DNA of 64,000 nt from SHZI01 sp031395645 (GCA_031395645.1 JANNJM010000083.1:24038-88037); one strand, 5' to 3'; numbered from the stretch's first letter, positions 54,144-62,605 are shown. The notes: generated by a model from the sequence alone, not told the origin. A program made the numbers and translations.

Positions 54144-55268
54144 ATGAATTCCAGATCGGTACGGCTCGGCATAGCCCTCGCTGCCGCCGGGCTCTGCCTG
54201 CAACCCCTCACCGCCACCGCCGCCAAGGGCGACTGGCTGCTCCGCGGTGGCATCGGCATCGTCGACCCCAAGAGCGATAACCTCGAGCTCTCGCCAGAGG
54301 CTGTCATTCAGGTCGACACGGGCACGAGCTTCACGATCGAAGGCACCTACATGTTCGCCGACCACTGGGGCGTCGAGCTGCTGGCCGCCTACCCCTTCAC
54401 CCATGACGTGGATATCGACGGCGCCGAGGGCGCTGGCAATATCGGTGAGGTCGACCACCTGCCGCCGACCCTCAGCCTGCAGTACCACTTCAATCCGGAT
54501 GGCACCTTCCGCCCCTACATTGGCGCCGGCATCAACTACACCGCGATCTTCAATGAGGACACCAAGGGCGCGCTCGCCGGCTCCGACCTCGAGCTGGACG
54601 ATTCCTGGGGTGCCGCCGGCCAGGTTGGCGTCGACGTCGGCCTGACGGACAACTGGTTCCTGAACCTGGCGGTCCGCTACATCGACATCGACAGCGACGC
54701 GAAGCTTGACGGTAGCGACCTCGGCACCGTCGAGATCGATCCGTTCGTCTATCAGGCCCAGGTCGGTTACCGCTTTGGCAGGCCCGCTCCGGTCGTCGCC
54801 GCCGCTCCGCCGCCCCCGCCGAGCCCGGCCGACACCGATGGCGATCGCATCGCGGATGGCACCGACCAGTGCCCGGACACGCCGCAGGGCGACCGGGTGG
54901 GTCCGCAGGGCTGCTCCTGCGACGTGACGCGCCAGCTCACGTTCAAGCTGAACTCGGCGGAGCTGACCGACGAAGACAAGGCGATCCTGGACGAGGTGGC
55001 CACCAACCTGACGCGGCTGAAGTTCGTCTCCGGAACGGTGGTCGGTCACACGGACAGCTCCGGTTCGGAGGCCTACAACCAGGGCCTGTCCGAGCGCCGG
55101 GCGCAGACCGTGGCGACCTACCTTGAAGGCAAGGGCTTCGCCGCGGGCCGGTTGAAGATCTCCGGTGCCGGCGAGAGCGAGCCGATTGCCGACAACACGA
55201 TGAAGGAAGGCCGCGCCCAGAACCGCAGGGTGGTTCTGAAGCGCACGGACTGCGATGCGCCGAACTGA
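54144..55268 (+). CDS. OmpW-like barrel fused to an OmpA C-terminal domain
   Basis: A 374-residue exported protein. The signal peptide (about residues 1-28) ends ATAA. Residues about 30-215 form an OmpW-type eight-stranded barrel (GDWLLRGGIGIVDPKSDN at the start, PFVYQAQVGYRFG at the end). A proline-rich linker and a short calcium-binding-like DTDGDRIADGTDQC segment with paired cysteines follow. Residues about 265-365 are an OmpA/MotB peptidoglycan-binding domain (TVVGHTDSSGSEAYNQGLSERRAQTV). The fusion would tether an OmpW-like pore to the cell wall, whereas ordinary OmpW proteins lack this domain. Confidence 0.85.
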   Translation: MNSRSVRLGIALAAAGLCLQPLTATAAKGDWLLRGGIGIVDPKSDNLELSPEAVIQVDTGTSFTIEGTYMFADHWGVELLAAYPFTHDVDIDGAEGAGNIGEVDHLPPTLSLQYHFNPDGTFRPYIGAGINYTAIFNEDTKGALAGSDLELDDSWGAAGQVGVDVGLTDNWFLNLAVRYIDIDSDAKLDGSDLGTVEIDPFVYQAQVGYRFGRPAPVVAAAPPPPPSPADTDGDRIADGTDQCPDTPQGDRVGPQGCSCDVTRQLTFKLNSAELTDEDKAILDEVATNLTRLKFVSGTVVGHTDSSGSEAYNQGLSERRAQTVATYLEGKGFAAGRLKISGAGESEPIADNTMKEGRAQNRRVVLKRTDCDAPN

Positions 55269-55361
55269 GCGGCACACAGCCCTACGACCTGACTGACGGC
55301 AGGAAACAGGCCCCGGTCGCGAAAGCGGCCGGGGGTGCGCCTCACAGAAGGTTTGGGACGA

Positions 55362-55772
55362 ATGAATAGCTCGATGACTTTCAACCAGGCGATGTTCTCC
55401 CTTGCCAACGGCTGGTTGTTGTACTGGCTCTACTGGCTTGGCGGTTCGATCGTCCTGACGCCGCTGATCCTGGCCTTCTCGAAGGCCACGCGCCGGGATG
55501 CGCTGATCGTCGCGCTGACCAATATCGCCGTGGTGGTATCGATGGGCCGGCTGTATGACCAGATCGGCTACGTGCGGCTGCTCGGCATCGTGCATGTGAT
55601 CCTGTGGACGCCGCTGTTCGTTTATCTCCTTCGCCGCGCCTGGCGCGGTGAAATGGGTCTTTGGTTTCGGGTGGTCATCTCGCTGTTCGTCGTGTCGCTG
55701 GGCATCTCCCTGGCTTTCGACTACGTCGATGTCGTGCGCTACCTGCTGGGGCAGCGCGACAGCATGATCTAG
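55362..55772 (+). CDS. Small membrane protein of unknown function
   Basis: A 136-residue protein with about four hydrophobic segments (near residues 15-40, 45-65, 72-92 and 100-125). Visible segments include LYWLYWLGGSIVLTPLILAFSKATRR and WTPLFVYLLRRAWRGEMGLWFRVVISLFVVSLG. I do not recognise a family with confidence. Two starts fit: ATG 55362 and ATG 55374. It follows the OmpW-OmpA gene by 93 bases on the same strand, so co-transcription is possible. Confidence 0.6.
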   Translation: MNSSMTFNQAMFSLANGWLLYWLYWLGGSIVLTPLILAFSKATRRDALIVALTNIAVVVSMGRLYDQIGYVRLLGIVHVILWTPLFVYLLRRAWRGEMGLWFRVVISLFVVSLGISLAFDYVDVVRYLLGQRDSMI

Positions 55773-55783
55773 TGGATGTTCAG

Positions 55784-56074
55784 TCAGCGCGCCGCAGAGC
55801 CGCCCGCCGCCGTAGCAGCAACAACCACGGGAGCGTAGGCCCCGGCCGAGCGCTCGCCAAACGCGAGAATACGATCGGTAAACAACGACACCAGTTCATG
55901 GTTAAGCACCCTCTGTAGTTCCGTGCGGCGTTTTCCGGCAGGCAACGCCAGCACACCGGCGAACAGTTCGGCCTGGCTGATGGTCGTGAGATAGAGCGTC
56001 GCAGGCGCTTGCCGATCCAGCCAGCATCGATTCGCGAACCGTAGCGCCCACCGCAACGTTGGTACGTCACTCAC
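55784..56074 (-). pseudogene. Truncated PIN-domain (VapC/FitB-like) toxin
   Basis: An open frame of 96 codons resembles the middle of a PIN-domain toxin: LDRQAPATLYLTTISQAELFAGVLALPAGKRR, then LFTDRILAFGERSAGAYAPVVVAATAAGG. The N-terminal strand with the first catalytic aspartate (DTN) is missing, and the sequence stops before the C-terminal acidic residues of the nuclease. No antitoxin gene is adjacent. Its first codon overlaps the stop of the aldolase gene. It is most likely a decayed remnant of a toxin-antitoxin locus. Confidence 0.7.
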
Positions 56075-56844
56075 GTGTCGTAGCCCGGCAGACTGCGATC
56101 CAGCCGACGCAACAGTCCCGGCCAGCTCAGGTTGGCACCAAGACCCTGGGTCACGGCAGCAGCCTGCTCCCGCGCGCCGGCGATGATCTGCGGGTGGACT
56201 GAAACAAGCTCGCCACCACCTGACTGCGCGCGGACCTGAATCGTGCAGACGCTCTCAAAGAGGTACATCGCGACGAAGGCATCGGCTACCGACGTACCAA
56301 CGGTCAGCAACCCGTGATTGCGCAGCATCAGGAAGTTGTGTGCGCCGAGATCGGCCACGAGGCGCGGCTTTTCATCCTCGCGCAGGGCGACCCCCTCGTA
56401 GTCGTGGTAGCCGAGGCTGGAGAGCACAAAGATTGATTGTTGCGACAGCGGCAGGACTCCGCCCTTTTGCGCGGATACCGCGATGCCATACAGCGAATGC
56501 ACGTGCAGCACGCACTGGGCATCGTGGCGGGCGCCGTGCACCGCGCTGTGGATCGTGAAGCCCGCTGGATTCACCGGGAAGGGCGTGTCGTCGAGCTTGT
56601 TGCCGTGCATGTCCACGCGCACGAGGCTTGAGGCCGTGATCTCCTCGAACAGCAGGCCGTAGGGATTGATGAGGAACTCGCCCTGGCGACCCGGAATGCG
56701 TGCGCTGATGTGGGTGAAGACCAGGTCGTCCCAGCCAAACAACGCCACCAGCCGGTAGGCGGCCGCGAGATCGACGCGGACTTGCCACTCTTCCGCCTGG
56801 CAACTTTCGCGGCGGTTCGGGATCTGCAAAGTGTGCTCGGCCAT
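56071..56844 (-). CDS. Class II aldolase/adducin-family protein
   Basis: A 257-residue class II aldolase/adducin-domain protein. Zinc-ligand regions VLHVHSLYGIAVS (H-x-H) and LMLRNHGLLTVG are present, with an N-terminal LVFTHISARIPG. Members cleave sugar phosphates or act as uncharacterised hydratases and decarboxylases. No sugar-pathway genes are next to it. It reads in the same direction as purC, 26 bases downstream of it. Confidence 0.88.
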   Translation of the reverse strand: MAEHTLQIPNRRESCQAEEWQVRVDLAAAYRLVALFGWDDLVFTHISARIPGRQGEFLINPYGLLFEEITASSLVRVDMHGNKLDDTPFPVNPAGFTIHSAVHGARHDAQCVLHVHSLYGIAVSAQKGGVLPLSQQSIFVLSSLGYHDYEGVALREDEKPRLVADLGAHNFLMLRNHGLLTVGTSVADAFVAMYLFESVCTIQVRAQSGGGELVSVHPQIIAGAREQAAAVTQGLGANLSWPGLLRRLDRSLPGYDT

Positions 56845-56870
56845 CGGGGCCTCCTCGTAAACGAGCTAAC

Positions 56871-57770
56871 CTAGCCTGTCAGCAGCTCCAGGGCCTGCCG
56901 ATACTTCTCTGCCGTTCGGCGAATCACGTCCGGCGGCAAGTGCGGCCCCGGCGCCTTCTTGTTCCAGTCGAGCGTTTCCAGGTAGTCGCGCACAAACTGC
57001 TTGTCGTAGCTGGGTGGGCTGATGCCGGTCCGGTACTCCGCGGCGGGCCAGAAGCGGGAGGAATCGGGGGTCATCACCTCATCGATCAGATAGAGCGCGC
57101 CGGCGTCGTCCAGGCCGAACTCGAACTTCGTATCACCGATAATGATGCCGCGGCTGCGCGCGTAAGCGGCGCCTTCAGCATAGACTCGGATCGCCAGCGT
57201 GCGAACTTGTCGCGCGAGTTCGGCACCCAACAGTTTCTCGCACTCTGCAAAGCTGATGTTCAGGTCGTGGTCCCCGATGGCCGCTTTCGTGGCTGGGGTG
57301 AACAGCGGCTCGGGGAGTGGCGCGGCCAGCGGCAGGCCGGCGGGCAAGGCAATCCCGCAGACCGTGCCGGTCGCCTGGTAGTCCTTGTAGCCTGACCCGA
57401 TGAGATAGCCCCGGACCACGGCCTCGATCGGTAGCGGCTTCAGCCGGCGCACGACGGTGGCGCGTGTGGCCACGGCAGACCGTTCGGCCGGATCAGGGAG
57501 AATCGCGGCGAGCGGCAGGCTGGCCAGGTGATTGCGCACGATGCCGGCCGTCCGGGCGAACCAGAAGTTCGACAACTGCGTCAGGACCTCGCCCTTGCCC
57601 GGAATCGGGTCGGGCAGCACCACGTCGAAGGCCGAAAGACGATCCGTGGTGATGATCAGCAGGTGCTGGTCATCCACCGCGTAGATGTCACGGACTTTGC
57701 CTTGACTGAGCCGGGGGAGGGCTGTCAATCTCGATTCGTACATGGCGTCTGTCGCGATGCTCTGCGTCAT
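56871..57770 (-). CDS. purC: Phosphoribosylaminoimidazole-succinocarboxamide synthase
   Basis: A 299-residue SAICAR synthetase of purine synthesis, joining CAIR with aspartate. GKVRDIYAVDDQHLLIITTDRLSAFD near the N-terminus and IIIGDTKFEFGLDDAGALYLIDEVMTPDSSRFW are the two SAICAR synthase signatures. It is the longer form of about 300 residues. The start is uncertain: ATG 57770 and ATG 57743 both fit, and neither has a good ribosome binding site. It is divergent from the DnaJ-like gene. Confidence 0.95.
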   Translation of the reverse strand: MTQSIATDAMYESRLTALPRLSQGKVRDIYAVDDQHLLIITTDRLSAFDVVLPDPIPGKGEVLTQLSNFWFARTAGIVRNHLASLPLAAILPDPAERSAVATRATVVRRLKPLPIEAVVRGYLIGSGYKDYQATGTVCGIALPAGLPLAAPLPEPLFTPATKAAIGDHDLNISFAECEKLLGAELARQVRTLAIRVYAEGAAYARSRGIIIGDTKFEFGLDDAGALYLIDEVMTPDSSRFWPAAEYRTGISPPSYDKQFVRDYLETLDWNKKAPGPHLPPDVIRRTAEKYRQALELLTG

Positions 57771-57840
57771 CGGCAGGATTCTAGCAGCGCCGTCCGCGCT
57801 TGCCCCATTCTCAATCAAGGCAGACACCCAGAGATCACGG

Positions 57841-58662
57841 ATGGCATGGATCGGCAAAGTTGGTGGTGGCATCCTTGGGCTGATCGTTGGCGGACCTTAT
57901 GGCGCGCTGATTGGCAGTGCCCTTGGCCACCAGTTCGATCGCGGAGCCGGCCGCCTGGGCGCCCTGGGCTACGGTGGCCCGGACGATTCCACGGACCACG
58001 TGGCCTATTCGGCTGCTGACCGCCAGCGGGTGTTCTTCCAGACCACGTTCTATGGCCTCGGTGCCCTCGCCAAAGCAGATGGCCGGGTGTCCGAAGCCGA
58101 GATCGACGCCGCACGGACGCTGATGCGGGAGATGCGGCTGCAGCCGGAAGCTGTCCGCCGGGCCATCGAAAGTTTTACCGACGGCAAGAGTGGGCATTCC
58201 AACCTGACTGAACGCGTGCAGTTGCTGCGCAGAGCCTGCCGTACCGAACCTGAGTTGCTCCGGACCTTTCTGGAGATCCAGATGGATTTCCTGTTGGGCA
58301 AGCCCGCCATTGGCACTGGAGAGCGGACCTTGCTGCTTTCGATGGCAGACACACTCGGCGTGCGCCGCTTGGATCTGGCGCGGCTGGAAACGATTCTCCG
58401 GGCCCGACGCTCGTTTCGCCACCAGGCGCCCACGGCATCGCCTGGCCGGACTCTCGAGGGGGCGTACCGCGCCCTCGGACTCGAGCAATCCGCGACCGAT
58501 GCCGAGGTGAAGACCGCCTATCGTCGTCTCATGAACCAGCACCATCCAGACAAGCAGGCCGCACGCGGGCTGCCGGAGTCGATGCTCGAAGCGGCCAAGG
58601 AGCGCACCCACGAGATTCGTTCCGCCTACGAACTGATTCGCGAGCAGCGGGGCATGAAGTAA
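57841..58662 (+). CDS. DjlA-type co-chaperone with TerB and J domains
   Basis: A 273-residue protein. Residues 1-35 hold a glycine-zipper-like stretch (GKVGGGILGLIVGGPYGALIGSALG) that may enter the membrane. An N-terminal TerB-like helical domain (about 58-190) follows, then a J domain (about 205-270) with the HPD motif at 235-237 for DnaK stimulation. The order corresponds to DjlA. It would recruit DnaK at the inner membrane. Confidence 0.88.
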   Translation: MAWIGKVGGGILGLIVGGPYGALIGSALGHQFDRGAGRLGALGYGGPDDSTDHVAYSAADRQRVFFQTTFYGLGALAKADGRVSEAEIDAARTLMREMRLQPEAVRRAIESFTDGKSGHSNLTERVQLLRRACRTEPELLRTFLEIQMDFLLGKPAIGTGERTLLLSMADTLGVRRLDLARLETILRARRSFRHQAPTASPGRTLEGAYRALGLEQSATDAEVKTAYRRLMNQHHPDKQAARGLPESMLEAAKERTHEIRSAYELIREQRGMK

Positions 58663-58705
58663 GTCGGGGCCGGAACGCGCGCCGGGCGCGTGTTATATTT
58701 TGGCC

Positions 58706-59371
58706 ATGCCACTCCCGCTCATTGCGCCCTCGATCCTGTCCGCCGACTTTGCCCGCCTGGGCGAAGAGGTCGAGGCCGTGCTCGCGGCCGGTGCTGACAT
58801 CATCCACTTCGACGTCATGGACAACCACTACGTCCCCAGTCTCACGATCGGGCCGCTGGTGTGCGCAGCCTTGCGCAAGCGGGGTATCAAGGCCCCCATC
58901 GATGTGCATCTCATGGTGAAACCGGTTGACGAACTGGCCCGCGCCTTTGCGGGTGCAGGCGCCAGCTGGATCAGCTTCCACCCGGAAGCGAGCCAGCACG
59001 TGGACCGCACGATCAACCTCATTCGGGAGCTTGGCTGCAGTCCGGGCCTCGTGCTCAATCCGGCGACACCGCTGGATTGCCTCGACTTCACACTGCCAGG
59101 GCTGGACCTGGTGCTGGTGATGTCCGTCAACCCCGGGTTCGGCGGGCAGGCGTTCATTCCGGCCAGCCTGCCTAAGCTCAGGGCGGTCCGGGAGCGCATC
59201 AGCAAACTGGGCAGGCCGGTACGTCTGGAAGTCGACGGTGGCATCAAGCCGGACAACATCCGGCAGGCGGCGGAGGCGGGGGCCGACGTGTTCGTCGCCG
59301 GGTCGGCGATCTTCGGCAGCAGCGACTACGCCGCAACGATCCGGCGGATGCGGGCGGAGTTGTCCCTGTAG
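58706..59371 (+). CDS. rpe: Ribulose-phosphate 3-epimerase
   Basis: A 221-residue TIM-barrel epimerase of the pentose phosphate pathway. APSILSADFARLGEE at the start, HFDVMDNHYVPSLTIGP, VDVHLMV-type DVHLMVKPVD, VMSVNPGFGGQAF and the EVDGGIK motif are all present. TATATT at 58694-58699 lies only six bases before the ATG. The TAG stop forms the beginning of a REP-like element. Confidence 0.96.
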   Translation: MPLPLIAPSILSADFARLGEEVEAVLAAGADIIHFDVMDNHYVPSLTIGPLVCAALRKRGIKAPIDVHLMVKPVDELARAFAGAGASWISFHPEASQHVDRTINLIRELGCSPGLVLNPATPLDCLDFTLPGLDLVLVMSVNPGFGGQAFIPASLPKLRAVRERISKLGRPVRLEVDGGIKPDNIRQAAEAGADVFVAGSAIFGSSDYAATIRRMRAELSL

Positions 59372-59460
59372 GAGCGCCTTGAAGCGCGACCCGCCTCCCG
59401 CTCGAGACGCGCGGACGCGATTCTCACGGGAGGGGGTGTCGCGCCTGAAGGCGCTCCTAC
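59368..59460. repeat. Paired REP-like element (BIME-like)
   Basis: Two 23-base units in inverted orientation: 59368-59390 and 59438-59460, identical at 21 of 23 positions once one is reversed. Each begins GTAGGAGCGCCTT and ends CGCGAC. They flank a 47-base spacer. The first unit contains the rpe stop codon, and the second ends 10 bases before the crp stop, so the element fills a convergent gap. It is related to the palindrome at 18167. Confidence 0.85.
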
Positions 59461-59469
59461 GGGGGTAAT

Positions 59470-60138
59470 CTAGAGGCCGACGGCCTTCAGTTTCGGTTTC
59501 GGCCGGGCGTTGTACACGACGATGGTCTTGCCGGTCGCCGTGATCAGGCCCTGCTCCTCGAGCACCTTCAGCACGCGGCCCGCCATCTCGCGTGAGCAAC
59601 CGACGAGACGTGACAGCTCCTGTCGGCTGACCTTGATCTGCATACCATCCGGATGGGTCATCGCGTCGGGCTCGTTGCAGAGGTCCATGATCGCGTGGGC
59701 TACACGGCCCGTGACGTCCACGAAGGCCAGGTCGCCAAGCTTGCGGTTGGTGCGGTCGAGGCGGGTGGCAAGCTGGGTTGCCAGTTCGAAGACCAGCCCG
59801 GGACTCTCACTGGCGATCTGGCGGAAGCGGGGATAGGTCATTTCGGCGATCTCGGAACTGACGCGGGTTCTTACCCATGCGCTCCGGGCCGGCTGTTCGT
59901 GGAACAGGCCCATCTCCCCGAAGAACTGGCCCTTGTTCAGGTAGGCCAGGACCATTTCGTTGCCATCCTCGTCCTCGATCATCACTTCGACGGATCCGTC
60001 GATGATGTAGTAGAGGCTGTCGGGCACGTCGCCCGCATGAATCATCACCGTCTTGCTCGGCACCGTGCGCACTCGACAGTACGTCAGAAAGCGATTGGTC
60101 GCCGGAACATCACTTAAAGCTTTGCCAGTAGCAGCCAT
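59470..60138 (-). CDS. crp: CRP/Vfr-like cyclic AMP receptor protein
   Basis: A 222-residue global regulator. The cyclic-nucleotide domain (about residues 15-125) keeps the cAMP contacts E75, R85 and S86 in GEMGLFHEQPARSAWVR. The helix-turn-helix SRQELSRLVGCSREMAGRVLKVLEEQGLI matches CRP/Vfr recognition helices (conserved R-E...R). I chose ATG 60138 with GGGGAGAG upstream; the open frame continues for 19 more codons. It is likely a true cAMP-binding CRP. In Pseudomonas the vfr gene also lies close to coq7. Confidence 0.9.
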   Translation of the reverse strand: MAATGKALSDVPATNRFLTYCRVRTVPSKTVMIHAGDVPDSLYYIIDGSVEVMIEDEDGNEMVLAYLNKGQFFGEMGLFHEQPARSAWVRTRVSSEIAEMTYPRFRQIASESPGLVFELATQLATRLDRTNRKLGDLAFVDVTGRVAHAIMDLCNEPDAMTHPDGMQIKVSRQELSRLVGCSREMAGRVLKVLEEQGLITATGKTIVVYNARPKPKLKAVGL

Positions 60139-60349
60139 TGCAGTCTCTCCCCAATAAAACCGTTCAAGCCAAAATCCGTTAATGCCCGATTCCATTACCC
60201 TGAAAAGCCCGGATCCAGAGCGAGGAATATGTTGAATCAGGCGCTACGTTAGTCGATGACTGCAGCAGCGTGAACTGGCACGTGCCGGAACTGTGAACCC
60301 TCTCACAAAGAGGCAGCCGAAATTGCCAGGGGCCTGCCAAATGTCCCTC

Positions 60350-60991
60350 TCAGAGCCTAAGGGCGATGGTGGTCATGACTCGCGCGACCACCCGCATGGC
60401 GGCGCGCGCCGGCTCCGGTAGGTCGGACCCGCCAAGTTCCCGGGCTTGCGCGCCGTGGGCGGCCTCGTCTGTCCGGATCTGCTGCACGATGGCCCGGCTC
60501 GCGAGGTCGCCGGCCGGCAACTGATCCAGGTGTCCGGACAGGTGTTCTTCGACCTGGCGCTCGGTTTCAACGACAAAGCCCAGGCCCGCCGACTTCCCGA
60601 GCAGGCCCGCGGCGGCGCCCAGTGCAAAGCTGCCGGCATACCAGAGTGGACCGAACAGGCTCGTGCGGCCACCAAGTTCGTTCACCCGTTGCTGGCACCA
60701 GAGCAGGTGATCCTGCTCTTCACCGGCAGCGCTGAGGAGGCTCTGCTGGATTGCGGGGTCCCGGGTGGTGAAGGCCTGGCCGCGGTAGAGCGCCTGGGCG
60801 GCAACTTCACCCGCGTGGTTCACGCGCATCAGGGCGGCGCCTGCGTCCTGCTCAGCGGCCGACAGGCTGCCTGATTCGATGCCTGTGCTCGGGTTGCAGC
60901 GGGACGGCGGTACAACGCTGACCAGAACTCGCAGCGCGCTGTCCACTTCTTCGATCAGCCGATCCAGGAGCGAGCTGCTGCGACTGTTCAT
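60350..60991 (-). CDS. coq7: 3-demethoxyubiquinol 3-hydroxylase (Coq7)
   Basis: A 213-residue diiron monooxygenase of ubiquinone synthesis. The iron ligands are visible as E (MRVNHAGEVAAQALY), E-x-x-H (GEEQDHLLW), E (EEHLSGHL) and E-x-x-H (TDEAAHG). Conserved AGSFALGAAAGLLG lies between. This enzyme takes the place of UbiF. It is divergent from the DUF481 gene and convergent with nothing nearby; 150 bases separate it from crp. Confidence 0.95.
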   Translation of the reverse strand: MNSRSSSLLDRLIEEVDSALRVLVSVVPPSRCNPSTGIESGSLSAAEQDAGAALMRVNHAGEVAAQALYRGQAFTTRDPAIQQSLLSAAGEEQDHLLWCQQRVNELGGRTSLFGPLWYAGSFALGAAAGLLGKSAGLGFVVETERQVEEHLSGHLDQLPAGDLASRAIVQQIRTDEAAHGAQARELGGSDLPEPARAAMRVVARVMTTIALRL

Positions 60992-61102
60992 GGTGAGTTA
61001 ATGCCCCTGTAGTCGGGAGAGTAAGCACTGGACGTGAGCGTGACGCACCACTATCGTACGCGCCGCCCGACATCTGCCATATCCACAACGGAGAAGTATT
61101 GC

Positions 61103-61915
61103 ATGAAGACTCTCGCAGCCTGCGCACTGGCCATCGCGCTGGGTTCAGCCCCAGGTCTCAGCCAGGCCCAGTCAGACGTTGACGGCAGGATGGTCGCCAA
61201 GGGAGCGCTGGCGCCATCGGACAAGAAGCCGGAAGAGGGTCCGTGGTCGGGTGCCGTCGCCGGAGGCTATGCGAAGACCAGCGGAAATTCCCGGAGTACC
61301 GCGACGAACCTGAAGGCGGAAGGCCGTTACGACCAGAATCGCTGGCATCACATTCTGGGAGCGACTGCCGTTGCTGGCGCCAGTGCTGCGAGTCGCGTGG
61401 CCGAAAAGAAGAACACGGGTGAGGCTTACTGGGCTGGCTTCCAGTCCCAGTACGACATCACGGAAAGCATCTATGGCTTCGGTTCGGTCGACTGGTACAA
61501 AGACCGCTTCAGCGCCTACGACTCGCAGCTCTTTGAGACGGCCGGCGCTGGCTGGAGGGTGTTGCGCGGTGACGTGCATTTCCTGGATCTGGAAGCCGGC
61601 TACGGGTTCAAGCAGTCGGATCCGAAGAGCGGCGTCAGCGAGAATGAGGGCGTTGCCGTGATCCGCGGCCTGTACAAGTGGCAGATCAGCGAGACCGCCG
61701 CGTTCGTCCAGAAACTGACCGTGTTGGACAGCAGCAGCAACACCTACATGCAGAGCGACAGCGAGCTCAGGGCAGCCATCGTGGGCAACCTGAGCTTGGT
61801 TCTTGGGTACACGGTCAAGCGCAACAGTGACGTTGCGGACCCTGTTGATCCTGCCGACGGACCGTTTAGCAAGACTGACAAGTTTACGACCGTCTCCCTG
61901 CAGTACACGTTCTAG
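61103..61915 (+). CDS. DUF481-type outer-membrane protein (YdiY-like)
   Basis: A 270-residue exported protein. The signal peptide ends SQAQ near residue 22. The rest is a predicted beta-barrel of the DUF481/YdiY family: WSGAVAGGYAKTSGNSRSTATNLKAEGRYDQ, alternating hydrophobic strands, and a C-terminal VSLQYTF with the final phenylalanine typical of outer-membrane proteins. Function of the family is not established. A site GGAGAAG precedes the ATG. It is followed by the long GC hairpin at 61968. Confidence 0.85.
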   Translation: MKTLAACALAIALGSAPGLSQAQSDVDGRMVAKGALAPSDKKPEEGPWSGAVAGGYAKTSGNSRSTATNLKAEGRYDQNRWHHILGATAVAGASAASRVAEKKNTGEAYWAGFQSQYDITESIYGFGSVDWYKDRFSAYDSQLFETAGAGWRVLRGDVHFLDLEAGYGFKQSDPKSGVSENEGVAVIRGLYKWQISETAAFVQKLTVLDSSSNTYMQSDSELRAAIVGNLSLVLGYTVKRNSDVADPVDPADGPFSKTDKFTTVSLQYTF

Positions 61916-61967
61916 CTTCAGATCGGCCTGGACGAGGCCTGAGAACAGGGTTTTCGGCAGTTTCCGA

Positions 61968-62003
61968 CCCCCCCCAGGGTGGCTTGAGCCACCCTGGGGG
62001 GGG
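61968..62003. terminator. 17-bp perfect hairpin with C8/G8 base, possible terminator
   Basis: Eight C followed by AGGGTGGCT (61968-61984) pairs perfectly with AGCCACCCT followed by eight G (61987-62003). Only two bases form the centre. No T run follows on either strand, so intrinsic termination would be non-standard. It separates the DUF481 gene from the rplM promoter 20 bases later. Confidence 0.6.
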
Positions 62004-62023
62004 CCATCCGGCTCCACTGGCGT

Positions 62024-62052
62024 TTGAAAAAATCCCGTCCGCCCCCTACACT
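62024..62052 (+). promoter_or_regulatory. Sigma-70 promoter of rplM-rpsI
   Basis: TTGAAA at 62024-62029 and TACACT at 62047-62052 are separated by 17 bases. Transcription would start near 62059, giving a leader of about 93 bases before the rplM ATG. In that leader GGCCC and GGGCC around 62099-62114 can pair, compatible with an L13-responsive leader as known in gammaproteobacteria (inference). Confidence 0.65.
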
Positions 62053-62151
62053 TTGCGGCCCGCCGGGGTTCCGCTGAGTTTTCGGTGCCCTGGTTAACGG
62101 CCCGTCAAAGGGCCCGGGTTCCGGCACAAATACAGAACAGACAGGTTTCAG

Positions 62152-62580
62152 ATGGGCACGTTTTCCGCCAAATCCCATGAAGTTCAGCGCGGCTGGTACG
62201 TGGTCGATGCCACCGACCGGACCCTGGGCCGCCTCGCGTCCGCCATTGCCTTCCGGCTGCGCGGCAAGCACAAGCCCGTGTTTACCCCGCATGTCGATAC
62301 GGGCGACTACATCGTGGTGGTCAATGCCTCCCGCATCAAGGCGACGGGTAACAAGCTCAAGGACAAGCTCTACCGGCACCACACGGGCTACGTGGGCAAC
62401 ATGAAGACCACAACCCTTGGCAGGATGATGGAAGAACATCCCGAGCGCGCCCTGATGAAGGCGGTCAAGGGCATGCTGCCCAAGAACAGCCTTGGCGCCA
62501 CCATGCTGAAGAAGCTACGTATCTACGCCGGCTCAGAGCACGAACACTCGGCCCAGCAGCCTGAGCTGCTCAAGTTGTAA
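62152..62580 (+). CDS. rplM: 50S ribosomal protein L13
   Basis: A 142-residue ribosomal protein of the large subunit, needed early in assembly. TFSAKSHEVQRGWYVVDATDRTLGRLAS at the start and LYRHHTGYVGNMKTTTLGRMMEEHPERALMKAVKGMLPKNSLG in the middle are the L13 signatures. Length is exactly that of E. coli L13. rpsI starts 25 bases after its stop. Confidence 0.98.
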   Translation: MGTFSAKSHEVQRGWYVVDATDRTLGRLASAIAFRLRGKHKPVFTPHVDTGDYIVVVNASRIKATGNKLKDKLYRHHTGYVGNMKTTTLGRMMEEHPERALMKAVKGMLPKNSLGATMLKKLRIYAGSEHEHSAQQPELLKL

Positions 62581-62605
62581 ATTTCTTAAGGCAGGCAAAA
62601 ACCTA

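Noticed and set aside
53994..55595. 533-codon minus-strand open frame
   Set aside because: Antisense to the OmpW-OmpA fusion, whose signal peptide, barrel and OmpA motif are convincing.
55780..56070. Alternative minus-strand frame over the PIN remnant
   Set aside because: It is the frame-shifted shadow of the PIN-like frame; Arg/Cys/Ser-rich and without similarity to a known fold.
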